NCBI GenBank assembly: GCA_023213315.1
Contig: JAKCPI010002069.1
Location: 17,079 to 81,078 of the forward strand
Direction: 5' to 3'
Length of the DNA: 64,000 nucleotides
DNA from: Euborellia annulipes
Taxonomy: Eukaryota; Arthropoda; Insecta; Dermaptera; Anisolabididae
The notes beneath the pieces are model-generated. The model ran no database searches and had not been told where the DNA came from. It saw nothing but the letters and a program-made list of their open reading frames with translations. The translations under genes were made by a program, and so were the position numbers. Shown one piece after another: positions 11,658 through 22,659 of this stretch (the stretch's first letter is position 1; each line of letters starts with the position of its first letter).

Positions 11658-12030
11658 TATTCCTGGATTGGAATATAGGATCTCACCACAATAGGGAGCT
11701 GCTATGGCATCCCGTCCTGTGGAAGGAACGTAAAAAAGATTCCCTCTCAGTGAGGCATTCTTCAAAAGAAGTACTGAGAGAGTTCCTCCTCAAACTAGGA
11801 CATCCTCCCTAGCATAGAAGAGGTTGGATATAAGGAACCAGAAATAAGGATTAGTTCACTAGCTAGAGACAAGAGGAGGAGGAGTTAGAGATAGGAAATA
11901 ATGTAACTTCACGAGGTGTCGGTAGATGACCAGAGGCCGGTTGGGTATGAGGTGTGTGTCTTCGTGCCCAGAAGCACCTCGGGTAAATAAACGGCGATCC
12001 CGATAGGAATTTCAAATAAAATAAATAAAT
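11658..12030 (+). mobile_element. SINE-A 3' part
   Basis: TGGATTGGAATATAGGATC to GATAGGAATTTCAAATAAA with an AAAT-type tail. There are several short internal deletions; the head is missing. Confidence 0.8.
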
Positions 12031-12621
12031 AAATTAAAATAGTATCGGTAATTGACGGTATAGAAAATAACTCAATTACTCAATATGTCCAAAAGAAAAA
12101 AAGATATTTTTTTTTTTAGAACAATTTTTCATTTTTGTATAGAAACAAAAAGTTAATGAGTATTGGTGTTATTACCCGACTACCAGCATTCCCAACACGA
12201 CGACGAGGTAAGCCTCCTTTTGAACCCACACACAGAGAGAGAGGAATTAATGCTTGAGGGTCCAGACGCGAGAGATACACAAAGCCCAGGCTAAAGGACA
12301 ATGACAAAGGAATAAGGGACAGACGCACAGAGAGAGAAAAGAGAACTAGGAACAATGTTTAAAGAACCGACAAAGAGAATCAAAATTGCGCCAAGAGAGA
12401 GAGAGAGGAGAAAATTAGATTCCAGAATAGTAGGAGAGAGAAAAAAAAATAAAGTCAGACAGACAGACAGACTAAAACATTCTTTCTTTGACACGATATT
12501 TAGAAAAGGGAAAGAAATTCGATTGCTATATTATTAAAAAAATAAAAATTACTAATGAATTTGTTAAAAAAAAATATATAATTTTGTTTGATATATTTTA
12601 TAATAAATTCTTATGAAGTTT
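12031..12621. other. Purine-rich non-coding stretch
   Basis: AGAGAGAGAG blocks (12234, 12330, 12395) and CAGACAGACAGACAGAC (12458). The open frames on both strands are driven by these repeats. Confidence 0.5.
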
Positions 12622-12835
12622 TTTTTCTAACACTTTTTTCACACTCACACTCAGACACACACATACACACATTTTTCTCGGCAACTCAAGCGATATGACT
12701 TAAACGATACTCTTATTTATTAATTATATATATTTGGGGTTCATGCATTCTTGTTTAAGTCATTTAGTATCCAAATGGTTTAAATAAAATCATCGGACTG
12801 CCTGGGGTCCGAACCCGCGACCGTTGGTATACAAT
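12622..12835 (-). mobile_element. SINE-B lacking its 5' head
   Basis: Same family in reverse, from CACACTCACACTCAG to box B (GGTCCGAACCCGCG); it ends after GGTATAC. Confidence 0.78.
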
Positions 12836-12945
12836 TCCTATGTAGTTCAAAGGAACAATATTCTTATTATTATTAGAATTAATTGATTTTGAAGGTTTAC
12901 TCTAATTTTAGACGAAATTATTGTCAGAAATGTTTATTTGGTTGG

Positions 12946-13235
12946 CGAAGTACAGTTTCGGTCATTCAACCAATAGATCATCATCAGGCCAAAACATTTC
13001 CAAGTTAATTTTTTGGCCTGATTTGCAAAGTACAGTTTAGGCATTTAAAATTGGCTATCATCAAGGAAAGACATTTCGAAGTCTCTTTTTGGCTTGATTT
13101 GTAAAGTTCAGGTTTTGGTCATTTATATTTCACCAATAACAAGCCAAATCATTTCCAAGGTTTTTTTTGGCCTAATTTGTAAAGTATCGTATTGGTCATT
13201 CATAATTGACTATCATCAGGTAAACACTTTCTTTT
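12946..13235 (-). repeat. Degenerate ~76-bp tandem array
   Basis: About 3.7 units start at 12946, 13026, 13101 and 13179 with (G)AAGTACAGTTTCGGTCATT-like sequence, then a ATCATCAGG-like block and a TTTTTTTGGCCTGATTTG-like block. Read on the minus strand, unit 1 has CTGATGA, TGATC, GGTT-GAAT-GACC and GAAAC, similar to the hammerhead-like core found elsewhere. Confidence 0.6.
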
Positions 13236-13327
13236 GGAAGATGGATGGACAATTATATAAATGGCTGAAATTGTACTTTGCAAATCAGTCGTCAACATAA
13301 TGACAAATTTCTAACAATAATTTTATT

Positions 13328-13675
13328 ATTGACAGAGCCATCTTCTATACACTAGGGAGGATGTCCTAGTTTGAGGAGGGACTCACTCAGCACCGGCGTG
13401 TAGCATATTTCTTTCGAAGAATGCTTCACTGAGAGATAATCTTCTTTATGTCCCTTCCACAGGACGGAATGTCACAGCAACTCCCTCTCCTCCTAGAGTT
13501 GCCTGCTGGCTATTGTGGGGAGATCCTATATTCCAATCCAGTGCCTACTCGAGGCTTTGTTTGCATAAAATAAATATTTTTATTTAATGAAAAAATCCCG
13601 CACACTCAGGATTTGAACAGGGATCTTTTTTAGAGAAGGCCGACGTCCTAGCCCGCTTCACCAGCGAGCCCCTAC
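13328..13675 (-). mobile_element. SINE-A 5' two thirds
   Basis: Reverse orientation from TAGGGAGGATGTCCTAGTTT to the complete tRNA-like head (box B AGGATTTGAACAGGGATC, box A in CCTAGCCCGCTTCACCAGCG). Confidence 0.8.
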
Positions 13676-14322
13676 CTACTACGTTGAAAGAGAATTCAAT
13701 TCAATATAACAAATTTTATTATTTTTATTTTTGGGATTTAATAATTGGGTTTAATTTTTCATAAATAAATAGAGATACAATGCTTTCCAATAAGTAAAAT
13801 TCTTAATTTTAAGGTTTAGTGATTTTAAGAATTTTCTAATTTTTAACTTGTCTTGTTGACGATGACAATAAACGACGACGGCTTGTTAGAAATCCTCTTG
13901 GGAAGAAGAGGAAGATGGAGGGTGTGTGTCACCCTTAAATTGAACGACGAAAGAGGGAGTGGGGGGGAGTATTTGTCAGTTTTGTCTCTTCTGTATACAC
14001 TAACTGCTAATAAGAAAATCACCTCAAGAGAGAGAGAGAGCTTGTCTTAAGAAAATAAAGAAGAGAGGAAAATGTTTAAGCCTATGTATGCAGTCAAAAG
14101 GAAATGAACATGTTCAGTCAAGTGAAATTTCTCTTTCCCCTTGGTTGTTTAAATTTATATAAGAAATTAAGATATTTAACGCCATCTAGTATAGACATTT
14201 TTTTATTCAATCTCAAAAGATGAGTATATTCAGATTTTTTGATTTTAACTAAACATTTTTTATTTGTTCACTTGCTCCAATTTTACTTTCTCTTAATCGT
14301 AATATTTATAGAGGGAAAGTAT

Positions 14323-14665
14323 GAGGACTCGCTGGTGTACAAAGTAGATCCGTTTACACATCTTTTGTGTGCGGGATTTTTTCATTAAATAAAAATATTT
14401 AATTAAAAAGGGAAGTAAAGAAAGGTTCCCTCTCAGTGATGCATTCCTCGAAAGGAGTAGCCCCTCCTCAAACTAGGACATCCTCACTAGTATAGAAGAG
14501 GCTGGATAAAAGAACTAGAAATAAGGATTAGATCGATAACTATAAAGGAACGCAGGAAGAGGAGTTAGAGATAGAAAATAATGTACCTTCACGGGGTTAC
14601 CACAGGACGGTTGGGTTTAAGGTCTTAGTGCACGGAAGCACCTCGGGTAAACAAGGAAAAATAAA
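14323..14665 (+). mobile_element. SINE-A with internal deletion
   Basis: Head GGACTCGCTGGTGTA, linker, then a jump directly to GGGAAGTAAAGAAAGGTTCC, so the 26-base-token region and the TCTACGAGG block are deleted. The tail is ACCTCGGGTAAACAAGG. Confidence 0.75.
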
Positions 14666-14740
14666 ATAATCAAATTAATTTAAAAGTCAGTAGTTTCTTT
14701 CATGGTCAAATTCACAGATCGTAATAGAGGATATAAATAA

Positions 14741-14889
14741 AACGAATTTCTTAAAAATTAGTCTCATATTTCAGAGCATCATTTTGGACATCTGGCTGAC
14801 AAGTTTGTGCTGAAACTTGGGCAAAACTTGTCAGCCAGATGTCCAAAATGATGCTCTGAAATATAAAACTAATTTTTAAGAAATTCGTT
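14741..14889. mobile_element. Small foldback
   Basis: Arms of about 65 bp: AAAACGAATTTCTTAAAAAT, ATATTTCAGAGCATCATTTT and GGACATCTGGCTGACAAGTT with their complements, and a ~19-bp loop (14807-14825). Confidence 0.8.
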
Positions 14890-14895
14890 TTATTT

Positions 14896-15140
14896 GGACC
14901 CTGTTACGCATTAGTGTGTTAACCTACCGAGTTTTTAGAAAATTAACATTAAAATTTTTTATTTTCATTGGATTATATATAATTTTTTTTTGTCAATTGT
15001 GCAAGTAACATTAAATATAAATTTTTTTAGGACATATTTCATAAAAAATACTATTAATTATAGCATTTGAAACAATATTCCGTGCTTAACTCAATTTTTA
15101 ATTTTTTTGGCGCTTGACACACTAATGCATAACAGGGTCT
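14896..15140. mobile_element. Family E MITE, copy 1
   Basis: About 33-bp ends beginning GGACCCTGTTACGCATTAGT and ending ACTAATGCATAACAGGGTC. The interior has TTGTCAATTGTGCAAGTAA and GGACATATTTCATAAAAAAT. It directly follows the foldback at 14741. Confidence 0.8.
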
Positions 15141-15337
15141 ATTTATATCCTGTATTAGCATTTGTGAATTGAGCAAGAAAGAAACTGCTGACATTTAAAT
15201 TAATTTAATTATATGAACTACACTAAAAACTTTCAATAAAATAATCATAAAGTATAGCGATCACTTCGAATTTTTAACCATTGGTTTTTGATGAAACAAG
15301 AATTCCATTAGGTGAATTAAAACTAAAAAAAACACAA

Positions 15338-16335
15338 TCCAGCGCGCGATTCAATGCCAAACCCATGCGGCAAATAACGGCCCCTCTACCGAAAGCGAGA
15401 TTCACCCCCGCACGACCACTTCTGAGTACTGGCCTCGACTGTGCAGGCTCTTTTCTACTCACTGAAATGATCGGGCGGATGCGAATCTCACATAAAAGCT
15501 ACGAGGCATTGTTTGTTTGCATGGCGACCAAGGCAGTGCATCTCGAATTGGTTTCCAATCTGACTTCAGAGGCGTTTCTAGCTGCCCCCAAAAAGATTCA
15601 TAAGCTGCAGAGGTGCGCCCGCTGACCTATATTGCAATAGGGGGACCATTTTTCAAGGAGCACATAAAGAACTTAAGGCCGTTCAGAACAACCTATTCCG
15701 TGTAGAGGATACTTCCATCGATAGTCTTGTGTCTCAGGGTGTCCGTTGGCATTTCCTTCCACCTTATAATCCTCATGCCGGCGGCCTCTGGGAACGTGCC
15801 GTACAATCCATGAAATTCCACCTTCGTAGAGTAGCAGCCAAGACTCCCTTCACCTTCGAGTCTCTCACCACACTCCTTGCCCAGTGTGAAGTCATCCTCA
15901 ACTCTCGGCCTTTAACTCTAATGTCTGACCATCCTGACTGTCTAGAGGTTCTCACCCCCTTCCACTTCCTTATCGGTTCCACGGCAGCTACCTGCCCGAC
16001 TCCCGACTACCGTCAGCTGTCAGAATCCCGACCAAATCAGTGGCAAAAAATTGATAGTTACACACATATCTGGAAACGATGGCGTGACGAATTCGCCGTT
16101 TTAATGAACTAAACGAACCAAATGGGTCGAGGTCCACAAGGACTTACAAGTCGGAGAGATGGTCTTCGTCATTGACCCTGCTACGCCCCCTCTTTCGTGG
16201 AGGCTGGGTCTTGTCGAAGAAACGCTCAGTGGTCCAGACCATCACGTGCGGAGCGCGAAGATCCGGACCGCCCATGGGCACATCCACAGACCGATTTCTC
16301 GCCTTGCTCGTCTCCCAAACTCAGACGAACATTAA
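15338..16335 (+). pseudogene. BEL/Pao-type integrase remnant with two frameshifts
   Basis: Three frames join into one integrase-like region: 15338 to about 15590, about 15594-16107, and 16108 to the TAA at 16333-16335. The first carries ARFNAKP, GLDCAGSF and VHLELVSNLTSEAFLAA, the BEL/Pao integrase core around the first catalytic Asp. The second carries WHFLPPYNPHAGGLWERAVQ, with the catalytic Glu, and NSRPLT. The third carries DLQVGEMVFVID and a HRPISRLARLP ending, the usual C-terminal domain. Where the family has SDNGTNF, this copy reads CNRGTIF, so the second catalytic Asp is lost. Frameshifts lie in an A-rich run near 15587-15595 and near 16107. Base composition is clearly GC-richer than the surroundings. 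Protease, RT and gag are absent upstream, and the element is fused to an AT-rich repeat at about 15337. Confidence 0.85.
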
Positions 16336-16548
16336 AAAAAAAAAAAGAGAAATCTATGTCTCGTTAACGCCTAGCTGACCGCGTCGGCTCACGCTAGCGT
16401 CAACCTTCAATTTTCCAGCCACGCTCGCCTGAGAACCAGTGCGACGTCGGCTTATTCCTCGAGGTTTGCCACCTCTCTCCACTTATTCCGTGTCACCCCA
16501 CAGCTCCTCCGAAACTAAGCACGAAGACTTCGTCATCCCGGGGGAGAT

Positions 16549-16930
16549 GTCCAATTCCAATCGAATTTGGAGCCGGGGAGCCGTGGAGCCATCTATGAGA
16601 GAGAACAGAAAACGATGCCCGCGACGTCACCTGCTGACCAGGCCTCTCTCTCTCTCCCACTCACACTTACCTATGAACTATCGCCCGACCCCCTTGAGTT
16701 TCAACCGTTCAATTTTTAATGCCTTTTTTTATGTATTTTTTTTAACTTATTTATTGACAATTTCACCCATCATCAAGAAGCATTGTAAATATTACATAAT
16801 AAAACACCTATACATATCAGTCTACGCTTTCACTGTGCGCCCCGAAAAGTTTCCTTGTCGATCCAACAAAATTAATGTGGGAGGAGATTCTCCGTTTACA
16901 GTCCCGGAGAAATTAAAGTCCCCTTCCACA
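16549..16930 (+). repeat. Probable 3' LTR of the BEL/Pao element
   Basis: After the integrase comes a purine tract, CGGGGGAGA (about 16538-16548), immediately followed by TGTCCAATTCC, the position and dinucleotide expected of an LTR start. An end at CTTCCACA (16930) would give a TGT...ACA repeat of about 380 bp. It contains AATAAA at 16798. The 5' LTR is not in the window, so the right boundary is an inference. Confidence 0.5.
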
Positions 16931-17002
16931 GATATGTATCAAAATTGTTATAAAATACATAGTTTGTGTCATCTTCAAGAAGTGATACAAATGAGTTCAT
17001 TT

Positions 17003-17222
17003 CTAACTAACGAGCTAATTCTTATTTCTAGTTCCACCCGGTTCCTTTTATCCAACCTCTTGTATGCTAGAGTGGATGTTCTAGCTTTATGAGCGACTCC
17101 CTTGCTTGCTCCGACTTCTTTCGAAGAATGCTTCACTGAGAGGGAACCTTCTTTACGTCCCTTCCACAGGACGGGATGTAACAGTAACTCCCTTTCCTCG
17201 TAGAGTTGCCTGGGGCTATTGT
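17003..17222 (-). mobile_element. SINE-A internal fragment
   Basis: AACGAGCTAATTCTTATTTC to GTAGAGTTGCCTGGGG in reverse. It abuts the probable BEL/Pao LTR on the left and the same junction sequence as at 6397 on the right. Confidence 0.75.
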
Positions 17223-17555
17223 GGAATTGTGAACAATTTTTATTAAAAATTCCATTAAGATACTGCATCCTCAATAACAAGTATACTTCAAGATATGTGG
17301 GAAAGAAAAATTATAATTAAACTGACGCTGCATCTAGAGCACTAATCATCAAGGCCTAGGGTCAAGAAAATTCATTTAATAGATAAAAGAATTGTGCTAG
17401 TATTTCAAATTTTTCTTCTTACTATTTCATATTTGTTGAGGCCGAAATACCTTCGAAATGAAATTCGTCTAAATTTAAACTAGTAATCGTTGGCTTAAAT
17501 TGAAACATTGTGATTTAATTAGGTAAGATAAAACTAAAAAACACAATGTGATATC
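17223..17555 (+). repeat. Duplicate of the 6.3-6.6 kb segment
   Basis: GGAATTGTGAACAATTTTTA and TTAAAAATTCCATTAAG after SINE-A (as at 6389), then a ~130-bp extra segment (17260-17392), then the GTGCTAGTATTTCAAATTTT block. Part of this repeat (AACTAAAAAAAACACAAT) is also joined to the BEL/Pao remnant at 15320-15337. Confidence 0.65.
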
Positions 17556-17695
17556 AAGAAGTGAGCATTAATGGAGGAATATTTTCCAAGCTGCAAAGCG
17601 TGTGATCTTATTAAATAACAAGTGTTTTTTTTTTTTTTTTTATAAATAATAATAGTATATCGGTTGTGAATCTTTTTAATCACTGCTTATATTTA

Positions 17696-18018
17696 TTATT
17701 AGTATTATTATTTGAAATTCCTAATGGGATCCCTGAGGTGCTTTCGTGCACGAAGACACACACCTCAAACCAAACCAGCCTCTGGCCGTGGCCATCTACC
17801 GTCATCCTGAGTTAATTTCTAGCTAATGAGCTAATCCTTATTTCTTGTTCCTTTTATCCAACCTCTATGTTAGGGAGGATGTCCTACTTTGAGGAGGGAC
17901 TCCCTCAGCACCTATTCCTTTCGAAGAATGCACCACTGAGAGGGAATCTTCTTGTCCCTTCCACAGGACGGAATGTCACAGCAACTCCATCTCCTCGTAG
18001 AGTTACCTGGGGGCTTTT
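17696..18018 (-). mobile_element. SINE-A 3' part
   Basis: From the ATT-repeat tail (17700) through GCTTTCGTGCACGAAG to GTAGAGTTACCTGGGGGC. Confidence 0.78.
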
Positions 18019-18720
18019 TATTTATAAAACTTTACCAATAATTTGGAATATTCGCGCCTACCCTTAGACAAATCGAGTTTGGAAAACACTGCACTAATTA
18101 TTGAAACAAATCCATTTGTATTTTTAACATAGCTTAAATTTACCTATCACCTTGTTTTTTTTTTAACTTGCAATTATTTCGTGAATTCTCTTGGATATGT
18201 TTTGGCCAGTTTAGATCCCGTGTATATTATAAAAACAGGTTTAAAAAAAAAAGTAAATTTCTCGTTATTTGACTTGTTCAATGTACGTATGCTATACTCA
18301 ATGTTTTTTTTTATATTTATTTTCTCTCAACTCTTTTCCAAGGAATATTTATTTATTTTATATTTGGTTAATATATAATTTATTTAAATAAACAAGTGTA
18401 GCGTAAAAAAAAAAATACGCAGGTTTTCTTCTCTAACAGTTTGTTTATTTATATATTAAAGGAACACGTATATGATGATCAAAAAAAAAATAAAAAATAA
18501 ATAAATAGGGTGTAGAGTCAAGTCAAGTGGTTTGCAAACGAGCTCTCTCTCTCTCCCTCTTTTCGTTAAAAAAAAAACAACCCTTAATTGGAGTTGATGA
18601 TTTCCAAACTAATTGGCGCTTAGGAGCAAGCAAACAACGTTTCGAAATATTCAAGGGTTTTTTTTTTATTTGTAAACATACATACTTATCTTTTTATAAA
18701 ACAAAGGGTCCAAGAATATA
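18019..18720. other. AT-rich stretch, no gene seen
   Basis: Poly-A/T runs and CTCTCTCTCTCCCTC at 18543. Nothing recognisable. Confidence 0.45.
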
Positions 18721-18965
18721 TGGACCCTGTTACGCATTAGTGTGTCAAGCGCCAGCTACCGAGATTTGAGAAAATTAACATTAAGTTTTTTGTTTTCATT
18801 GGATTATATATAATATTTTTGTCAATTGTGCAAGTAAATATATATTTTTTTAGGACATATTTCATAAAAAATACTATTAATTATAGCATTTGAAACAATA
18901 TTCCGTGCTTAACTCAATTTTTAATTTTTTTTTGCGCTTGACACACTAATGCGTAACAGGATCCA
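18721..18965. mobile_element. Family E MITE, copy 2
   Basis: TGGACCCTGTTACGCATTAG to ACTAATGCGTAACAGGATCC; ATAT flanks on both sides may be the duplication. Confidence 0.82.
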
Positions 18966-19033
18966 TATGTAATATAAAAATCCAAACCCCGCCCCCTCGA
19001 CTGGGAAGTATTCATCTGATCGAATTTTTAATT

Positions 19034-19525
19034 ATTATTATTATTATTTGAAATTTCTATCGGAATTTCATTTTATTTACCCCAAGTGCTTTCGTGCACC
19101 AAGACACACCTCAAATCCAAACGGCCTATGGCCATAGATAGCCATCTGTCGACCAACGAAGTTATCAATACATATATTTCCTACTTAAACCCCCCCCCCC
19201 TTTTTTCTACTAACGAGCTAATCTTTTTTGTTCCCCCGCTTTTTTTAGGGAGACCTTTTATATTAGGGAGGAAGTCCTAGTTTGAGAAGGGGCTACTCTG
19301 CATCACTGAGAGAGAATCTTCATTACGTCTCTTCCATAGGACGGGATGTCACAGGTCTCTATGTACTCGAAGAGTTGCCTGGGGGAAAGATCCAAAAGTG
19401 AGCTGCTTGAGGATTTGTTAATATTAAATAAATATTTTTATTTAATGCAAAAATCCCGCACGCCCAGGGTTTGAACACGGATCTTCTTTGTAGAAGCCGA
19501 CACACTAGCCTGCTACACCATCTTC
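19034..19525 (-). mobile_element. Nearly full SINE-A
   Basis: ATT-repeat tail, body, AT linker and head (AGGGTTTGAACACGGATC, CACTAGCCTGCTACACCA). Poly-C and poly-T expansion lies near 19191-19206. Confidence 0.8.
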
Positions 19526-19647
19526 ACGTCTCGGCCACTGGGGGAGGGGGCATCCATCTATCTCATATAATAAAATAGTCTACTGTATTGTTATTCTTTT
19601 ATATTTGTTTGCATTATTAGTTTTTTAGCAGTAAAAATTGTTGTGTT

Positions 19648-19792
19648 AGTTTGAGAAGGGATTCCCTCAGCACCGGTGTGTAGCCTACTCCTTTCGAAGA
19701 ATGGATCACTGAGAGTGAACCTTGTTTACGTTCCTTGCACAGGATGTCAGAGCAACTCCCTCTCCTCGTAGAGTTAGTTGCCTGGGGTCAAC
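19648..19792 (-). mobile_element. SINE-A fragment inside a family G element
   Basis: AGTTTGAGAAGGGATTCCCT to GAGTTAGTTGCCTGGGG; the junctions with G sequence recur at 22921 and 28766. Confidence 0.7.
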
Positions 19793-20100
19793 CTTTGAAT
19801 TAAAATAATGATTTTTTCACATATAATTAGTTATCTGAAGTATAAGAAAAGTTATGTGAAGTTTGCAATTTATCAAAAATTTTAAAAAATAAATCAACAA
19901 GGTTTGTGTTGCTAATTTCACCCCTTAGTTAAGCCTTATACCGACTTTGGGTCTTAGCTAACTAAATACGATCTCCGCTCTTATTAATTAATAATTATGA
20001 TTAAATTTAATCATATAGCTTAACTAGATGGTAAAATACTCAGAAGACATCTTATCCGAGGGGTAGCTAGTTAATTAGAACTGAATCAACCAGTCCTTAG
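19793..20100. mobile_element. Family G element, one half
   Basis: TTGTGTTGCTAATTTCACCC, TATACCGACTTTGGGTCTTA, GAGGGGTAGCTAGTTAATTA, and the end GAACTGAATCAACCAGTCC. A SINE-A fragment is on its left; the other end is not found. Confidence 0.65.
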
Positions 20101-21053
20101 ATTATCTTTACGTTTCAATAAATTTCAAATGGAAAATTGTTTAAAAAAAAAAAATTGGAATACTTAAATGAGATTTTTATCAAGGCCTATAGAGATATAA
20201 TTTTTTTTTTTTTTTTTGATCATTGAATGAATGTATACAACACACAACAACCCCCCCCTCCCCTCCCACCCATATAGATAAAGTTGTTTATGTAAAAAAA
20301 AATTCCCCCACTCTCCTAAAAAAAAAGCTTTTAATTCAGTGCCATTCACAAAGTGACTAAAATGAATAGAACGAAGAAGAAAAAAAAAGTGAAAAAGCAT
20401 TTTTTTTTTTTTTTTTAGTGGTATACTACGAACGAACGAGAGACAGATAAATTTGCAAACATTAATTCAAAGCGGTTTGAAGAGGAGAAAAAGAGAAAGA
20501 GGAAATCAATGAAATTTCATTACACACACACACAGACAGACATCTCTAAACACAAACTGGTGCTAATATTCAAATATAAATATATTTTTTTTTTTTTAAT
20601 TAGCCTAGATATATTCAAAGTTCGAGCCTGTTGGTATCCCGTCTTGAACGTTATTTGACTAGCAAATAATTTGAATGAATAAAAACGGATTTTAAATTGT
20701 TATTGTTTTCTGATAAACTGTTATTTTTTATTTTTATAAAATACAACGTTTCGGTTACTTATTTTTTTTGCCTTCTTCAGGTACAATCATATCTAAGCGC
20801 AGCCCACGTTAAAGGTTCCAATGTTATAATAATAATGTCTTTGAGTGTTTTGATATCGATACATTTCAGTTTACATTTTATCAATATTTTATTTCGGGCT
20901 CCCATTCCAAAATGCGATTTTAGGTTTCTCGCCTTAGATTTCCTTATCTATTTGCGAAATCAAGCGATTGGCATGTCGGGAATTACTTGTATGGCTATTA
21001 ATTCGCTGCCTAATGCCTATCCCTTCTGTATTTTCTATTTGTAAAAGTGGGAG
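20101..21053. other. AT-rich stretch with one GTTTCGG token
   Basis: Poly-T at 20201 and 20401, CA repeat at 20522. 20744-20780 reads AACGTTTCGGTTAC...GCCTTCTTCAGGT, the order of a minus-strand hammerhead-like motif but without a hairpin. The frame at 20697-21044 is unlike any family I know. Confidence 0.45.
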
Positions 21054-21405
21054 ATCGCTGGTGTAGCGGGCTAGGGTGTCGGCTTCTGCAAAGAGGATCC
21101 CTGTTCAAAAAAAATATTTATTACCCGGGGCTAATGTAAAAATCCTCAAGCAGTCCCTGGATTGGAATAGTGGATCTCTCCACAATACCCTCGGGCAACT
21201 CTACGAGGAGAGGGAGTTGCTGTGACATCCCGTCCTGTGGAAGGGACGTAAAGAAGGTTCTCTCTCAGTGATACATTTTCCGAAAGGAGTCGGTGCTTAG
21301 GGAGTTCCTACACAAACTAGGATATCCTCCCTCCATAGCATAGAAGGAACCGGGTGGAACCAGAAATAATGATTAGTTCACTAGCTAGAAACGAAAGCAG
21401 GAGCT
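21054..21405 (+). mobile_element. SINE-A lacking the 3' third
   Basis: Head GCTGGTGTAGCGGGCTAGGG; box B is cut by an A-run (GTTCAAAAAAAATATT). The body runs to GCTAGAAACGAAAGCAGG, then enters a foldback. Confidence 0.78.
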
Positions 21406-21439
21406 ATGAAGATAATCCAGATCTGGGATCAAAACGTTA

Positions 21440-21640
21440 GCCGTGTGCTGATTTTAATAAAGAAATTTTGATTGACTGCATTTAGATGTAGGGCACTTTG
21501 TGAAACTTTTTTCTTTAAATTTTTTTAGGGTTAAGGTTTCTATCCCAGTCTGGATCATCAATAAAGAAAATAAGTTTCACAAAACGTCATACACCTAAAT
21601 GCAGCCAATGAAATTTCTTTATTAAAATAAGTCTACAGTG
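21440..21640. repeat. Inverted repeat next to a SINE-A
   Basis: TTTTAATAAAGAAATTTTGA, ACTGCATTTAGATGT and GTGAAACTT on the left are matched by AAGTTTCACAAAACG, ACACCTAAATGCAGCCAATG and AAATTTCTTTATTAAAAT on the right. Confidence 0.7.
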
Positions 21641-21649
21641 AACGTTAAT

Positions 21650-22659
21650 CCCCCCGCACACGATCAATAATATTGTCAATATGCAATTCAATAACGACAG
21701 ACTGCACACTGATCAATATTATTGTCAATAGTTTCATTTCATTTGCCTTTTTAGTCGTGCCCGGACAGTTTAAAGAGTCACACTTCTTTATTTTATTATA
21801 AGTAAAAAATCTTTTATTCTTTTAATTTTTTTTTAATTTAAAAGATTTTATTTTTAAAAAGTAAAAATTTATCATTTTGAAAAATAAATTAAATAAAAGA
21901 AGACATATTGCCCCTCTCCTAGGATGCCAGGGGGGGCAATATACCCTTGCCCCTCCCCTCCAGTTCCGGCGCCTATGTAATAAACAAAAATAAAAATCAC
22001 ACAGGGGGGCTTTAAAAAAGAGAATAGATCTACCAATGTTTGTTCGACCATCTTATACAGTAGGTATATTTATTAATTGAATTAAGACAAAAAAATAACG
22101 TTAAAAAAAAAACTTTGGCAACTCGTTAAAAACTTTGTTTTTTTTTTCGCTATACTATCTTAAGTCAGAAATAATATACACCTATATATAAAAATTGATT
22201 TTTGTGTTATTTAATTAATTATTCTATAAAAATTAACGAGAAAAATTTTTTTTTCATGTTACGACCACACACGTCATTGTAATCTATATTCCATATCAAA
22301 GTAAAAGAAAGTAAAATAAAAAACGGCCAAGAATAAAACGTTTATTTTAATTAATTTTCTCCTTTTTTTTTTTTTGCTGGGGAGAGAGAGAGGGAATAAA
22401 GAACAAAGAGTTTCAGGTTACGTTATTTCACCCTCTTCAATTGCCCGGTCATTAGATGCTATCTACTTAATTTTGTTTGCAAAAGGTGAATAGATATGAT
22501 TCTTTGTTTTAACGTTCATTTTATTTCCCCCCACCCCCAACACACCACCACCACCACTGCCGTTTTATATATGACGCACGTGTTTTGTATGCAAGATAGG
22601 TTAGCTAACAACCCCTTCCCCCTCAAGCACTTCAATAAGCAACTTTATTTGGGGGCGTT
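21650..22659. other. AT-rich stretch, no gene seen
   Basis: ATTATTGTCAATAT repeats in inverted form near 21672-21730 (GATCAATAATATTGTCAATA and GATCAATATTATTGTCAATA). Poly-T and GA runs. No gene. Confidence 0.45.

Noticed and set aside
15281..15462. Minus-strand frames at 15274-15462 and 15773-15982
   Set aside because: They are antisense shadows of the integrase region.
16439..17092. 217-codon plus frame at 16439
   Set aside because: It overlaps the LTR-like repeat and ends inside a SINE-A; no recognisable domain, so it is probably a chance frame in GC-richer sequence.
20697..21044. 115-codon hydrophobic frame at 20697
   Set aside because: AT-rich composition alone yields Phe/Leu/Ile-rich peptides; no domain, start context or splice signals.
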